DNA from: JASHPR01 sp963833885 | GTDB lineage: Bacteria > Actinomycetota > Actinomycetes > Streptosporangiales > Streptosporangiaceae | Length of the DNA: 64,000 nt | Assembly: GCA_963833885.1 (NCBI GenBank) | Contig: CAWHZU010000003.1 | Span: 129,923 to 193,922, forward strand | Direction of reading: 5' to 3' | In this document: positions 1-8,737 of the stretch, one piece after another | Numbering within the stretch: position 1 is the first letter of the stretch | How the letters are laid out: every line of letters starts with the position of its first letter | Program-made: the position numbers and the translations under genes | The notes under the pieces: model-generated | Told to the model about the DNA's origin: nothing | Database searches by the model: none | The model's input: the letters and a program-made list of their open reading frames with translations, nothing else

Positions 1-2
1 AC

Positions 3-137
3 CGCACCCCGCTGCGGCGCCTCGGCACCGTCGAGGACGTCTCGTCGGCGTGCCAGTTCCTGCTGTCGGACGACGCGTCGTTCATCACCGGCGCCGACAT
101 CGTCGTCGACGGCGGATGGACGCTGGCGCTGGCATGA
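3..137 (+). CDS. Short-chain dehydrogenase/reductase, C-terminal fragment
   Basis: Only the last 44 residues are in the window; the start lies upstream. The visible part has the classic SDR ending: an LGTVEDV segment, then FLLSDDASFITG and the VVDGG(W) motif that closes FabG-like NAD(P)-dependent oxidoreductases. The TGA stop overlaps the ATG of the following glutamine-synthetase-like gene (ATGA), so the two are probably translationally coupled and belong to one operon. The substrate cannot be judged without the N-terminal part. Confidence 0.85.
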   Translation, partial: RTPLRRLGTVEDVSSACQFLLSDDASFITGADIVVDGGWTLALA

Positions 138-1435
138 GCGAGAACGCGATCGAGGGCGCGCGGGTCGTCCAGCTCGAGGTTCCGGACCTGGACGGGGGGC
201 TGCGGGCGAAGCTGGTCTCGGCGGCGAAGGCGCTGTCGCCGGCCGGCGCCGCCATGTGCACGATCATGTTCGGGCTCACCCAGGCCGACGACGTGTACGA
301 GAGCCCAGCGTCATCGTCGGATAACGGGTTCCCCGACCTCGTGATGCGTCCCGACATGGCGACCGCCCGGGCGCTGCCGTGGTGCGACGGGACCGTGGCG
401 GTGCTGTGCGACCTGTACGGTCCCGACGGCGCGCCCTATCCGGTGGCCCCGCGGACAGTGCTGCGGACCGTGGCCGACCGGTGTGCCGAGCTCGGGTTCG
501 AGGCCCGGTTCGCGGCGGAGTTTGAGTTGTGCGTCGTCCACCAGGGGGATGACGCGGTTCCGCTCGGCCGGACCATGAACGCGTACAGCTTGCTGCGGCT
601 GCGGGAACTGCGGCCGCTCGCGCAGGCGTTCTTCGAGCGCATGGAGGCGGTCGGCATCCCGATCGAGTCGGTGCATACCGAACTCGGCCACGGGATGCTG
701 GAGTTCGCGATCTCGCACGCGCCGGCCGGTGAGGCCGCCGACCACGCCGCCCGGGCCAAGGCATACCTGAAGGAACTGTGCGGTGAAATGGGGCTCGTCG
801 CCACGTTCATGCCCAAGTGGCGCAGCGGCGCGCCGACGTCGGGCTGCCACTTCCACCAGAGCCTGTGGCGGGACGGGGACAACGCATTCTGGTCGGATGA
901 CGTCGGGCTGTCCGCCCTTGCCCGGCAATACCTGGCCGGGCAGCTCGCCACGATGGCGGACGTCAGCGTGCTGTTCAACCCGTCGGTCAACGCGTACCGG
1001 CGGCTGCAGCCGGGAACCTGGACCCCGGTGACCGCCTCGTGGGGGGTGGACAACCGGACCGCGGCCATCCGGGCGATCGCCGGATCCCCGAAGGGAGCCA
1101 GGCTGGAGCACCGCCGGGCCGGCGCCGACGTCAACCCGTACCTGGCGATCGCCGCCATGCTGGCGGGCGGGCTGTACGGCATCGCGGAGAAGCTGGAGGC
1201 ACCCGACCCGGCGACCGGTGACGCGGTCGCCGACGGCCGGTTCCCGCGGCTGGCTACGACGCTCGCCGACGCGGTCGACGCGCTGCGCGGCTCCGCGGTC
1301 GCACCCGGCCTGCTCGGCCGGGAGTTCGTCGACCACTACCTGCTGTCCCGCGAGGTGGAGCTCCGGCTCTGGCGCGAGTGGGAGGCCGACCAGGTGACCG
1401 AGTGGGAGCACCGGCGATACTTCGAGACGTCCTGA
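134..1435 (+). CDS. Glutamine synthetase-like (gamma-glutamyl-amine) ligase
   Basis: A 433-residue protein of the glutamine synthetase superfamily. The ATG that overlaps the SDR stop is chosen because an upstream in-frame start would run far into the SDR. Visible GS landmarks are the FELCV metal-ligand segment near residue 130, the GCHFHQSLW loop near 240 and the EHRRAGADVNPYL block near 330. Family knowledge: divergent actinobacterial GS paralogues often join glutamate to amines such as polyamines, ethanolamine or isopropylamine rather than ammonia. No adenylylation tail is apparent. It sits in tandem with a second GS-like gene, and a third lies beside the microcompartment locus, so a role in amine capture is a reasonable inference; the true substrate is unknown. 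Confidence 0.85.
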   Translation: MSENAIEGARVVQLEVPDLDGGLRAKLVSAAKALSPAGAAMCTIMFGLTQADDVYESPASSSDNGFPDLVMRPDMATARALPWCDGTVAVLCDLYGPDGAPYPVAPRTVLRTVADRCAELGFEARFAAEFELCVVHQGDDAVPLGRTMNAYSLLRLRELRPLAQAFFERMEAVGIPIESVHTELGHGMLEFAISHAPAGEAADHAARAKAYLKELCGEMGLVATFMPKWRSGAPTSGCHFHQSLWRDGDNAFWSDDVGLSALARQYLAGQLATMADVSVLFNPSVNAYRRLQPGTWTPVTASWGVDNRTAAIRAIAGSPKGARLEHRRAGADVNPYLAIAAMLAGGLYGIAEKLEAPDPATGDAVADGRFPRLATTLADAVDALRGSAVAPGLLGREFVDHYLLSREVELRLWREWEADQVTEWEHRRYFETS

Positions 1436-1453
1436 AGGTGGGGCAGGAGGCAC

Positions 1454-2830
1454 ATGGATACCGATGATGAGCAGCGCTCTGCCGTAGAGAAGCGGCTGCG
1501 CGACGAGGGGATCGAGACCGTGCTCTGCGTGGTACCGGATCTCTGGGGCAGGCTGATGGGGAAGCGGGTGACCACGGACAGCTTCCTGAAGACGGCGCTG
1601 CGGTCCGAGGGCCTGCACGCCTCGCTCTACCTGTTCGTCGTGGACATGGACATGGACCCGCGGCCCGGCTACGAGCTGAGCAACTGGCGCACCGGGTTCT
1701 CCGACTTCCGCATGGTTCCGGACCTCACGACGTTCCGGCTGGCCCCGTGGCTCGACAAGACCGCAATCGTGATCTGCGATGGCTACGAGGAGGACAGCGA
1801 CCAGCTGGTCGAGGTGGCACCCCGGTCGATCCTGCGCCGCCAGCTAGACCGGGCCGCCGCCGAGAACCTGCGCTTCAAGACAGCCGCCGAGCTGGAGTTC
1901 TACCTTTACAAGACTCCCCCAGCGCAGGCGTGGGCCAGCAAATACACCGATCTGGAGCCGCTGAGCTACTACCGGTCCGACTACCACATCCTGCAGTCGA
2001 GCCGGGACGACCACTTCATCGAGGCTATCCGGCGGCACATGAACGCCGCCGACATCGAGGTGGAGTTCTCCAAGTCGGAGTGGGGGCTCGGGCAGCAGGA
2101 GATCAACCTGCGTTACGCCGAGGCGCTCGAGATGGCCGACCGGCACGCACTGTACAAGAACGGCGTCAAGGAGATGGCGCAGGCCAACGAGTGGAGCGCC
2201 ACGTTCATGGCCAAGCCCGCCATCTCCGACATCGGCTCTTCATGTCACATCCACGTCAGCGTCTGGGACACCGAGGACAACGCGAAGATGGCCGACCCGT
2301 CGGCGCCGCACGAGCTTTCCGGCGCCGGGCGGTCGTTCCTCGGCGGGCTGCTCGAGCACACCCCGGAGCTGTTCTGGCTGTTCGCGCCGAACGTCAACTC
2401 CTACAAGCGCTTCCAGAGCGCGTCCTTCGCCCCCACTGCCGTGACCTGGGGACGCGACAACCGCACCTGCGGCTACCGGGTGGTCGGGGCGGCCGAGTCG
2501 CTGCGGATCGAGAACCGGATGCCGGGTGCCGACGTCAACCCGTACCTGTCCGCCGCGGCCACCGTGATGGCCGGGCTCGACGGCATCAGCCGCCAGCTGG
2601 ACCCAGGCGAGCCCTTTGACGGAGACGCGTACAGCGACGGCGACCTGGCGCTGGTGCCAACGACGCTGCGCGACGGGCTCGACCTGTTCGAGGGCTCCTC
2701 GCTGGCCAGCGAGGAGCTAGGTGCGGCCGTGCACGAGCACCTGGTCCACTTCGGCCGGCAGGAACTCGAGGCGTTCCAGCACGAATGCGTCACCGACTGG
2801 GAGCGGATCCGCTACTTCGAACGCATCTGA
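1454..2830 (+). CDS. Glutamine synthetase-like ligase, second tandem copy
   Basis: A 458-residue GS-fold ligase starting at an ATG preceded at good distance by GGAGG. It begins with a beta-Grasp segment (TVLCVVPDLWGRLMGKRV), followed by the ELEFYLYK metal site near residue 148, GSSCHIHVSVW near 262 and ENRMPGADVNPYL near 355. It lies 18 bases after the first GS-like gene and is clearly divergent from it, so this is not a recent duplication. Known relatives include gamma-glutamylpolyamine and gamma-glutamylethanolamine synthetases as well as proteins of unknown role. Two adjacent divergent GS paralogues could act on different amines or form a mixed oligomer; neither can be decided here. Confidence 0.85.
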   Translation: MDTDDEQRSAVEKRLRDEGIETVLCVVPDLWGRLMGKRVTTDSFLKTALRSEGLHASLYLFVVDMDMDPRPGYELSNWRTGFSDFRMVPDLTTFRLAPWLDKTAIVICDGYEEDSDQLVEVAPRSILRRQLDRAAAENLRFKTAAELEFYLYKTPPAQAWASKYTDLEPLSYYRSDYHILQSSRDDHFIEAIRRHMNAADIEVEFSKSEWGLGQQEINLRYAEALEMADRHALYKNGVKEMAQANEWSATFMAKPAISDIGSSCHIHVSVWDTEDNAKMADPSAPHELSGAGRSFLGGLLEHTPELFWLFAPNVNSYKRFQSASFAPTAVTWGRDNRTCGYRVVGAAESLRIENRMPGADVNPYLSAAATVMAGLDGISRQLDPGEPFDGDAYSDGDLALVPTTLRDGLDLFEGSSLASEELGAAVHEHLVHFGRQELEAFQHECVTDWERIRYFERI

Positions 2831-2838
2831 GGTGCCCA

Positions 2839-4497
2839 ATGGCTGAGTACTTCGACCTCGGCAGCCACGGCCGTCCGGTCACGACCACGTCTGCGGACGC
2901 GCAGCAATGGTTCGACCGCGGGCTCACCTGGGCGTACGCGTTCAACCACGAGGAAGCGGTGCGCTGCTTCGAGCGCGCGATCGAGCAGGATCCCGGGTGC
3001 GCGATGGCGCACTGGGGCATCGCGTACGCGATCGGGCCCAACTACAACAAGGCCTGGGACGCGTTCGACCCGGTTGACCTGTCCACCTCCCTGGAGCGCG
3101 GCCACGCTGCCGTGCAGCGGGCGATCGGCAGCCTCGACGGCGCGAGCGCGGCCGAGGCCGGCCTGGTGCACGCGATGGCGGCCCGCTTCCCCTCGGCCGC
3201 CCCGCCGGTGGCCGAGGCTGAGTGGAACGAGGGATACGCGGACGCGATGCGCGGCGTCTACGCCGCCCACCCCGGCGACCTGGACGTGGCGGCGCTGTTC
3301 GCTGACGCGCTGATGAACGTGACCCCGTGGCAGCTGTGGGACCTGCGCTCCGGCACCCCGGCCGAGGGCGCTCACACCGCCGAGGCCATGGACGTGCTGG
3401 AACGGGCCGTCGGCCTGCCCGGCGGCCGGTCGCACCCGGGTGTGCTGCACATGTACATCCACCTGATGGAGATGTCGCCGCAGCCGGAACGGGCGCTGCG
3501 GGCGGCCGACTGGCTGCGGAAACTGGTCCCGGACGGCGGCCACCTGCAACACATGCCGACCCACATCGACGTGCTGTGCGGCGACTACCGCAGCGTGGTC
3601 CGGTCGAACTCGGCGGCGATCGCCGCCGACGAGAGGTTCGCCGCCCGGGAGGGCGCGATGAACTTCTACACGCTCTACCGGGCGCACGACTACCACTTCA
3701 AGATCTACGGGGCGATGTTCCTCGGCCAGTCCGAGACCGCGCTGGAGGCGGCCGGCCAGCTCGCGGCGGCCTTGCCCGAGGAACTGCTCCGGGTCGAGGT
3801 CCCGCCGATGGCCGACTGGCTCGAGGGCTTCGTGCCGATGAAGCTGCACGCGCTGATCCGCTTCGGCCGCTGGCAGGAGATCATCGACACGCCGCTGCCC
3901 GACGACGCGGCTCTCTATTCGGCCACGACCGCGATGACGCACTACGCCAAGGGGGTCGCGTTCGCCGCGACCGGGCGCCTGGACGAGGCGGAGGACCAGC
4001 GGCTGCTGTTCGCGGCCGCGGTTGCCCGGGTGCCGGATTCCAGGACCGTGTTCAACAACACCTGCCTGGACATCCTGGCCGTCGCCTCGGCCATGCTCGA
4101 CGGGGAACTCGAATACCGTGCGGGCAAGGTCGACACGGCGTTCGCGCACCTGCGCCGGGCGATCGAGCTCGACGACGGGCTGCCCTACGACGAGCCGTGG
4201 GGATGGATGCAGCCGGTCCGGCATGCGTACGGCGCGCTGCTGCTCGAGCAGGGCCGGGTCGAAGAGGCCGAGGCCGTCTACCGCGCGGACCTGGGCCTCG
4301 ACGACACGCTGCCGCGGGCGAACCAGCATCCCGGCAACGTCTGGAGCCTGCACGGCTACCACGAGTGCCTGGTGCGGCTCGACAAGACCGAGCAGGCAAG
4401 GATCATCCGGCAGCAGCTCGACCTCGCCGCCGCCCAGGCCGACGTCCCCATCAACGCCTCGTGCGCCTGCCGCCTCAGCACGATGCCGCGTACTTAA
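2839..4497 (+). CDS. TPR-repeat protein
   Basis: A 552-residue soluble protein with no signal peptide or membrane segment. The N-terminal part has a clear tetratricopeptide pattern (RGLTWAYAFNHEEAVRCFERAIEQD, abbreviated here to its key spacing of W-A-F-A-A), followed by GIAYAIGPNYNKAW, and further helical repeats run to the C-terminus (AYGALLLEQGRVEEAEAVYRA near residue 480). The start ATG is 9 bases after the preceding GS-like stop; an earlier in-frame start would overlap that gene. Such full-length TPR proteins are often found next to catabolic genes, but no enzymatic motif is visible. The last residues contain a CAC segment. Role unknown; co-transcription with the ligases is likely. Confidence 0.7.
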   Translation: MAEYFDLGSHGRPVTTTSADAQQWFDRGLTWAYAFNHEEAVRCFERAIEQDPGCAMAHWGIAYAIGPNYNKAWDAFDPVDLSTSLERGHAAVQRAIGSLDGASAAEAGLVHAMAARFPSAAPPVAEAEWNEGYADAMRGVYAAHPGDLDVAALFADALMNVTPWQLWDLRSGTPAEGAHTAEAMDVLERAVGLPGGRSHPGVLHMYIHLMEMSPQPERALRAADWLRKLVPDGGHLQHMPTHIDVLCGDYRSVVRSNSAAIAADERFAAREGAMNFYTLYRAHDYHFKIYGAMFLGQSETALEAAGQLAAALPEELLRVEVPPMADWLEGFVPMKLHALIRFGRWQEIIDTPLPDDAALYSATTAMTHYAKGVAFAATGRLDEAEDQRLLFAAAVARVPDSRTVFNNTCLDILAVASAMLDGELEYRAGKVDTAFAHLRRAIELDDGLPYDEPWGWMQPVRHAYGALLLEQGRVEEAEAVYRADLGLDDTLPRANQHPGNVWSLHGYHECLVRLDKTEQARIIRQQLDLAAAQADVPINASCACRLSTMPRT

Positions 4498-4551
4498 TCG
4501 CGCGGTTCGGCATCCCAGTGGGCGAAGGTATCACCATGGTATGCTTCTGGT

Positions 4552-4779
4552 ATGACTACGAAGCTCGCTGTGAGCCTGCCAGACGAACTGGCGGAGCAGG
4601 CGCGCCAGGCTGTGCGCGAAGGCCGGGCAGCGTCGGTCAGTGCCTACATCGCCGATGCCATGGCGCAGTCAGCCCGGACCAGGTCAATCGCCCGCCTAGT
4701 CGCTGACATGCGGGCCGAGGACGGGCCGCCGGACGAGGAAGACTACGCGTGGGCTCGCCGAGCGCTCGGGGTCGAGTGA
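4552..4779 (+). CDS. Type II antitoxin, VapB/RHH-like
   Basis: A 75-residue protein beginning MTTKLAVSLPDELAEQARQ, a ribbon-helix-helix start typical of CopG/VapB antitoxins, followed by an acidic C-terminal tail (AEDGPPDEEDYAWARRALG) of the kind that wraps the toxin. Its stop overlaps the GTG of the downstream PIN-domain gene (GTGA), the usual antitoxin-toxin arrangement. The 54-base upstream gap contains TGGTATG twice, 4 bases apart, at about 4533-4551, which could be part of an autoregulatory operator. Role: neutralises the PIN toxin and represses the pair. Confidence 0.85.
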   Translation: MTTKLAVSLPDELAEQARQAVREGRAASVSAYIADAMAQSARTRSIARLVADMRAEDGPPDEEDYAWARRALGVE

Positions 4780-5156
4780 CCGGCGTCATCACCTTTGATA
4801 CCGGGGCCCTCATCGCGATCGAGCGCCGCAGCAGGCGGATGCAGGCCCTATTAGAGGAGATCGACCGGCGGGACTGGCGGGTCGCCATCCCTGCGGGAGC
4901 AGTTGCCCAGGCTTGGCGCGGCGGATCGCGGCAGGCGCGGATCGCAGTGCTGCTCAGCGACGAGCGCACCGAGGTAGTGCCGCTGGACGACCCGACAGCT
5001 CGCGCTGTCGGGCTGCTATGCGGTAGGTCCGGCCACGCCGATGTCGTCGATGTCTCCGTCGCATTCTGCGCGCGGCAGCGCAACCTGCACGTTGTAACCT
5101 CCGACCCGGAGGACTTGCGGGCCGTCGACGACGCCCTCATCCTGCACGTGCCGTGA
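4776..5156 (+). CDS. PIN-domain toxin, VapC-like ribonuclease
   Basis: A 126-residue PIN-domain protein. The GTG start overlaps the antitoxin stop; it gives the canonical N-terminus VITFDTGALIAIE, where the first acidic residue of the metal site is the D of FDTG. The other expected acidic positions appear in HADVVDVSVAF and VVTSDPEDLRAV. The length is typical of VapC toxins, which are Mg-dependent endoribonucleases cleaving specific tRNAs or rRNA. No frame break is visible, so the module seems intact. RNA target unknown. Confidence 0.85.
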   Translation: MTGVITFDTGALIAIERRSRRMQALLEEIDRRDWRVAIPAGAVAQAWRGGSRQARIAVLLSDERTEVVPLDDPTARAVGLLCGRSGHADVVDVSVAFCARQRNLHVVTSDPEDLRAVDDALILHVP

Positions 5157-5195
5157 GCCAGCCAGAACTCTGGCAGGCCTCTGCAGATCGCGGGG

Positions 5196-5864
5196 TCAGT
5201 GCCCGGCCTGGACGCTGGCATCGGTGATGGCCTGGGCGTTCGCCGCGGCGAGCGTGAGGAATGACCCAGCGCGGCCTAAGGTCTCGCCGATCGCGTGACC
5301 TGCTAGCTGCTCCTGGTACCCGCGGTGTCTTGCCCTCTCCCACGCTCCCCGGCGTGACGGCAGCGAGGGCGACGTCGGCTCTGGCACTGGCCTCCAGGTC
5401 CAGCCGGTGACCCACCGCTCCGCGGCGCGCACGTCGGCCGGGCCGGGCTCGATGATCTCGCCGAGATCTCCGTCGCCGCCGATGCGATTGCGGACGAAAC
5501 GCAGACCTGTCAGGGTTCCCTCGACCAGTTCGCGTTGTGCGGGAGCCTGGCTTGCCATCACGCTGTCGTAGGCCGCCGGATGATGGCGCACCAGCGTGGC
5601 GTCGACGATGGTGATCCGCCACACCGCCTCGCTGATAACGGTGAATCCGCGCGGCTCGTCGGCTGCTGCGACCCGGGACAGCCGCTGCGTGGCGTCGGTC
5701 ATCGCGGTGACCGACCACACCAGTGCGCTCGCCGCGGCCGCCAGGTCCCCCGCATGCTCGCGGTTCCACGCGGCCCGGCAAGGCGCCGAGCAGAACCGGT
5801 CGTGCTCGCGCCGCGGCACGAACGAAGTGCCGCACTGCTCACACTTCCGGGTGTCGGCTGCCAT
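5196..5864 (-). CDS. Hypothetical protein with N-terminal zinc finger
   Basis: A protein of about 222 residues. The first 30 residues hold a treble-clef-like zinc motif, CEQCGTSFVPRREHDRFCSAPC, that is C-x2-C then C-x3-C, as in small actinobacterial DNA- or RNA-associated zinc proteins. The rest is alpha-helical and Ala/Arg-rich with no recognisable domain. The start is uncertain: ATG at 5864 is a usual distance from GGAGGG, while ATG at 5873 is too close to it. It is convergent with the VapBC pair and divergent from the MFS gene. Function unknown. Confidence 0.6.
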   Translation of the reverse strand: MAADTRKCEQCGTSFVPRREHDRFCSAPCRAAWNREHAGDLAAAASALVWSVTAMTDATQRLSRVAAADEPRGFTVISEAVWRITIVDATLVRHHPAAYDSVMASQAPAQRELVEGTLTGLRFVRNRIGGDGDLGEIIEPGPADVRAAERWVTGWTWRPVPEPTSPSLPSRRGAWERARHRGYQEQLAGHAIGETLGRAGSFLTLAAANAQAITDASVQAGH

Positions 5865-6061
5865 GTGGTCCATCCCTCCAACCCTTACCGATGCGGGTAA
5901 ACGCAAGATGTCCGACTCTAAGAGACGCCTCCCGATCATCTTGTGTTCACTTCTCGTTCATCATCAAGTCGGTGGTATGTCGACTGACCTCGTTAATTTC
6001 GTCACAAAAGCAGAACGCGGCCCGCCATCAGGCAGGCGGCCTCTGCGGCGAGGGGGATGCG

Positions 6062-7360
6062 GTGACCGAGATCCGGGCCAGGGAACTGATCGCCGAACTG
6101 GACGAAGCGTCGCTGAGCAGGGTCCACATGCGGGCGGTGCTCGCATCGGGGATGGGGTTCTTCACCGACGCCTACGACCTGTTCGTCATCGGGGTCGCCT
6201 CCGCGCTGATCACCAAGGACTGGGGCCTGAGCCCGGGGCATCTCGCCCTGCTCAACTCCACCATGCTGTTCGCCGCGTTTGTCGGCGCGTTCGTGTTCGG
6301 GCGGTTCGCCGACGTGATTGGCCGCAAGCACGTGTACTGGCTGGTCGCAGCCATCACGATTGTCGGGGCGCTGGGGTCGGCGTTCGCGCCGTCGTTCTGG
6401 GTGCTGATCGGTTTCCGATTCGTGCTCGGGTTCGGCGTCGGCGGTGACTACCCGGTCAGCGCAGTGATGGTGAGCGAGTACGCCAACCGCAAGGACCGCG
6501 GCAAGCTGGTCGGGATGGTGTTCGGCACCCAGGCGCTTGGGCTGATCATCGGCCCGCTGGTCGCTCTGGCCCTGCTCGGCGGCGGGCTCGGCGACGACAC
6601 CGTGTGGCGCATCCTGCTCGGTGTCGGCGCCCTCCCGGCCGCGGGAGTGATCTACCTGCGCACCCGGATGCCCGAGTCCCCGCGCTACCAGATCCAGGTG
6701 CGAGGCAAGGCGAAGCAGCAGATGGGGCTGCGGACATTCCTCACCGACCGCCGGTGGCTGATCATGCTGGCGGGCACGGCCGGGACCTGGTTCCTGCTCG
6801 ACTACGCCTATTACGGAAACACGATCTCCACCCCGCAGATCCTGACCCTGATCTCGCCGAGCGCCTCCACCATGACCAAGATCGCCATCCAGCTGGCCAT
6901 CTTCGTGGTCGCGGCGGTGCCGGGCTACATACTCGCGATCGCCCGGCTGGACAAGATCGGGCACCGGCGGCTCCAGCTGTTCGGGTTCGCGGCGATGAGC
7001 CTGTGCTTCCTCATCATCGCGGCGATACCCGGCATGACCACCATGGTCGTCCCGTTCCTGCTGGTGTACGGGGTGAGCTACTTCTTCACCGAGTTCGGCC
7101 CCAACATGACCACGTTCGTCATGCCCAGCGAGCTGTACCCGGTCGACATGCGCGCCACCGGGCATGGCATCTCGGCTGGCATCGGCAAGCTTGGCGCCTT
7201 CATCGGCGTCTTCCTGTTCCCGCTGCTGAACGACTGGTTCGGGCTCCGTGGCACGCTGCTGCTCACCGCAGGGATAGCAGCAAGTCGGCTTCGCGCTCAC
7301 CCTGGTGCTGCCCGAGCCGGCCGGACGCAGCCTCGAAGACATGCCGCTGGGCCGTCGTGA
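6062..7360 (+). CDS. MFS transporter (phosphate/sugar symporter type), C-terminus frameshifted
   Basis: A twelve-helix major facilitator beginning at a GTG. The region after residue 30 (GMGFFTDAYDLFVIGV) and the RFADVIGRKHVYW loop-2 motif place it with the PF00083 group, near phosphate:proton symporters. Later landmarks are FVLGFGVGGDYPVSAVM and RMPESPRYQIQVRGKAK. The open frame ends at 7360 in a tail (SRLRAHPGAARAG) unlike the family. In the +1 frame after about 7280 the sequence reads VGFALTLVLPEPAGRSLEDM and stops at 7430, which is the normal MFS ending. A one-base insertion near 7277-7283 is the simplest explanation. It may be a sequence error; otherwise the last helix is damaged. Substrate unknown. 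Confidence 0.8.
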   Translation: MTEIRARELIAELDEASLSRVHMRAVLASGMGFFTDAYDLFVIGVASALITKDWGLSPGHLALLNSTMLFAAFVGAFVFGRFADVIGRKHVYWLVAAITIVGALGSAFAPSFWVLIGFRFVLGFGVGGDYPVSAVMVSEYANRKDRGKLVGMVFGTQALGLIIGPLVALALLGGGLGDDTVWRILLGVGALPAAGVIYLRTRMPESPRYQIQVRGKAKQQMGLRTFLTDRRWLIMLAGTAGTWFLLDYAYYGNTISTPQILTLISPSASTMTKIAIQLAIFVVAAVPGYILAIARLDKIGHRRLQLFGFAAMSLCFLIIAAIPGMTTMVVPFLLVYGVSYFFTEFGPNMTTFVMPSELYPVDMRATGHGISAGIGKLGAFIGVFLFPLLNDWFGLRGTLLLTAGIAASRLRAHPGAARAGRTQPRRHAAGPS

Positions 7361-7436
7361 AATGGGCGCCCCGGCGCTCAGCCTGGCCGGCCAGCAGCAG
7401 TCCGCGGAAGGTCCTGCCTCGGCTGCCTGACACCGG

Positions 7437-8267
7437 TCATCTCAGCATGGCGCCGGCATCGAGCGGCAGGCCTACCCCGGTGATGAAGCGCGCCTCGTCG
7501 GAGGCGAGGAACAGCGCGGCGTTGGCGACGTCGTGCGGCTCGATCCAGGGCGTCGGCAGCACGTTCCACCGCAGGTAGTGGTTGCGCACCTCCTCCTCAG
7601 TCGCCCCGGGATGGCCGATGAGATTGTCCATGTACTGCTGGCTGGTCACCATGTCGGTGAGCACCACGGTGGGGTCGACCGAGTTGACGCGCACGCTGTA
7701 CTCGGCCAGCTCGAGCGCGAACGCGCGCACCAGCCCGAGCACGCCGTGCTTGGCCGCGGTGTAGTGCGCGAACTGGCGGTTGGCCCGGTGGCTGAGCACG
7801 GAGCCGATGAAGACCATCGCTCCGCTCCGCTGGCTGATCATCTGGGGGCTGACCGCCTTGGCGATCTGCCAGACGCCCTTGAGGTTGACGGCCAGCATCG
7901 CGTCCCACTGATCGTCGGTCAGCTCCCAGGCGCTGCCCCAGGAGTCGATGCCGGCGGCGGCCACCAGTATGTCGACCGAGCCAAGCTCGCGGACGGTACT
8001 GGCGACCGCCGCGCGCATCGCCTCACCGTCCCTGACGTCCGCCACCAGCGGGAGGCACCGGCGGCCGAAAGACCGAACTGCGCTTGCTGTGTCCTCCAGC
8101 TGGCGGGTGCTGCTCGGCTCGTAGGGCACCGTGGGCATCGCCGCGCCGATGTCCAGCGCCGCGATGTCGGCGCCTTCCTCGGCCAGCCGCAACGCGCAGG
8201 CGCGGCCGATGCCGCGCGCCGCGCCGGTCACCACGGCCACCCGGCCGGCAATCCGTCCCGCGGTCAT
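7437..8267 (-). CDS. SDR family oxidoreductase, mycofactocin-coupled type
   Basis: A 276-residue SDR with the TGAARGIG cofactor loop, the NLKGVW segment and the YTAAK catalytic motif. Two features match the mycofactocin-coupled SDR subfamily: an insertion after the second strand containing MPTVPYEPSS, and a long C-terminal part with NVLPTPWIEPHDVANAALFLASDEARFITG. Members hold NAD tightly and pass electrons to the peptide-derived carrier mycofactocin. No mycofactocin biosynthesis genes are in this window. The start ATG overlaps the stop of the SnoaL-like gene upstream (ATGA), so the pair is co-translated. It lies at the distal end of the diol dehydratase operon; oxidation of a small alcohol is an inference. 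Confidence 0.85.
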   Translation of the reverse strand: MTAGRIAGRVAVVTGAARGIGRACALRLAEEGADIAALDIGAAMPTVPYEPSSTRQLEDTASAVRSFGRRCLPLVADVRDGEAMRAAVASTVRELGSVDILVAAAGIDSWGSAWELTDDQWDAMLAVNLKGVWQIAKAVSPQMISQRSGAMVFIGSVLSHRANRQFAHYTAAKHGVLGLVRAFALELAEYSVRVNSVDPTVVLTDMVTSQQYMDNLIGHPGATEEEVRNHYLRWNVLPTPWIEPHDVANAALFLASDEARFITGVGLPLDAGAMLR

Positions 8268-8686
8268 GACGACGTTCCCGCGTGGAGCCGGCAGGCCGCA
8301 TTGGCGGCGTCGAGGGCGTCGTCGCGGTAGTCCTCCACGACCTCGCACGTGTGCTTGTGGTAGATCAGCCCGTCGTCGTTGACCCAGTACACGTCGACGC
8401 CGAACTCCCGGCACTTGCGCCCCTCGGCCCGGATCGTGTAGCTCGCGGTGGTCTCGCTGACGATGACGTCGCCATGAGCCGCGCGGAAGGTGCGGGTCAG
8501 CACGTAGTCGTCGAGGCTGTCGAACCACTCGGCCGGGTGGTCGTGCACCTCCTTCGGGGTGAGCACCCGGCTGCCGAACTTGGTCCGGGCCTCGGGCGCA
8601 TACAGCGCCGCCACACCGGCCGTGTCATGGGCCTGATAAAGCCGCTCGACGTTCCGCACCCAGGCCTCCGGGTCCGCCACTGCCAT
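8264..8686 (-). CDS. SnoaL-like (NTF2 fold) protein
   Basis: A 140-residue protein with the start VADPEAWVRNVERLYQAHD and the following helix-sheet pattern (GVAALYAPEARTKFG) typical of the SnoaL-like NTF2 superfamily. These small cone-shaped domains act as isomerases, dehydratases or binding proteins. A well-placed AGGAAGGACG purine-rich site precedes the ATG. Its stop overlaps the mycofactocin-type SDR start, suggesting one functional unit. It begins about 50 bases after the reactivase gene stop, in the same direction. No specific reaction can be assigned. Confidence 0.75.
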   Translation of the reverse strand: MAVADPEAWVRNVERLYQAHDTAGVAALYAPEARTKFGSRVLTPKEVHDHPAEWFDSLDDYVLTRTFRAAHGDVIVSETTASYTIRAEGRKCREFGVDVYWVNDDGLIYHKHTCEVVEDYRDDALDAANAACRLHAGTSS

Positions 8687-8737
8687 TTGACGTCCTTCCT
8701 CTCGGTGTTTATTGCCAGTTCGTGTTCGTTGCGAGCC

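Noticed and set aside
311..1618. Long minus-strand open frame opposite the first GS-like gene
   Set aside because: Pro/Arg/His-rich, no recognisable motif, and fully antisense to a clear GS-family gene; a typical high-GC shadow frame.
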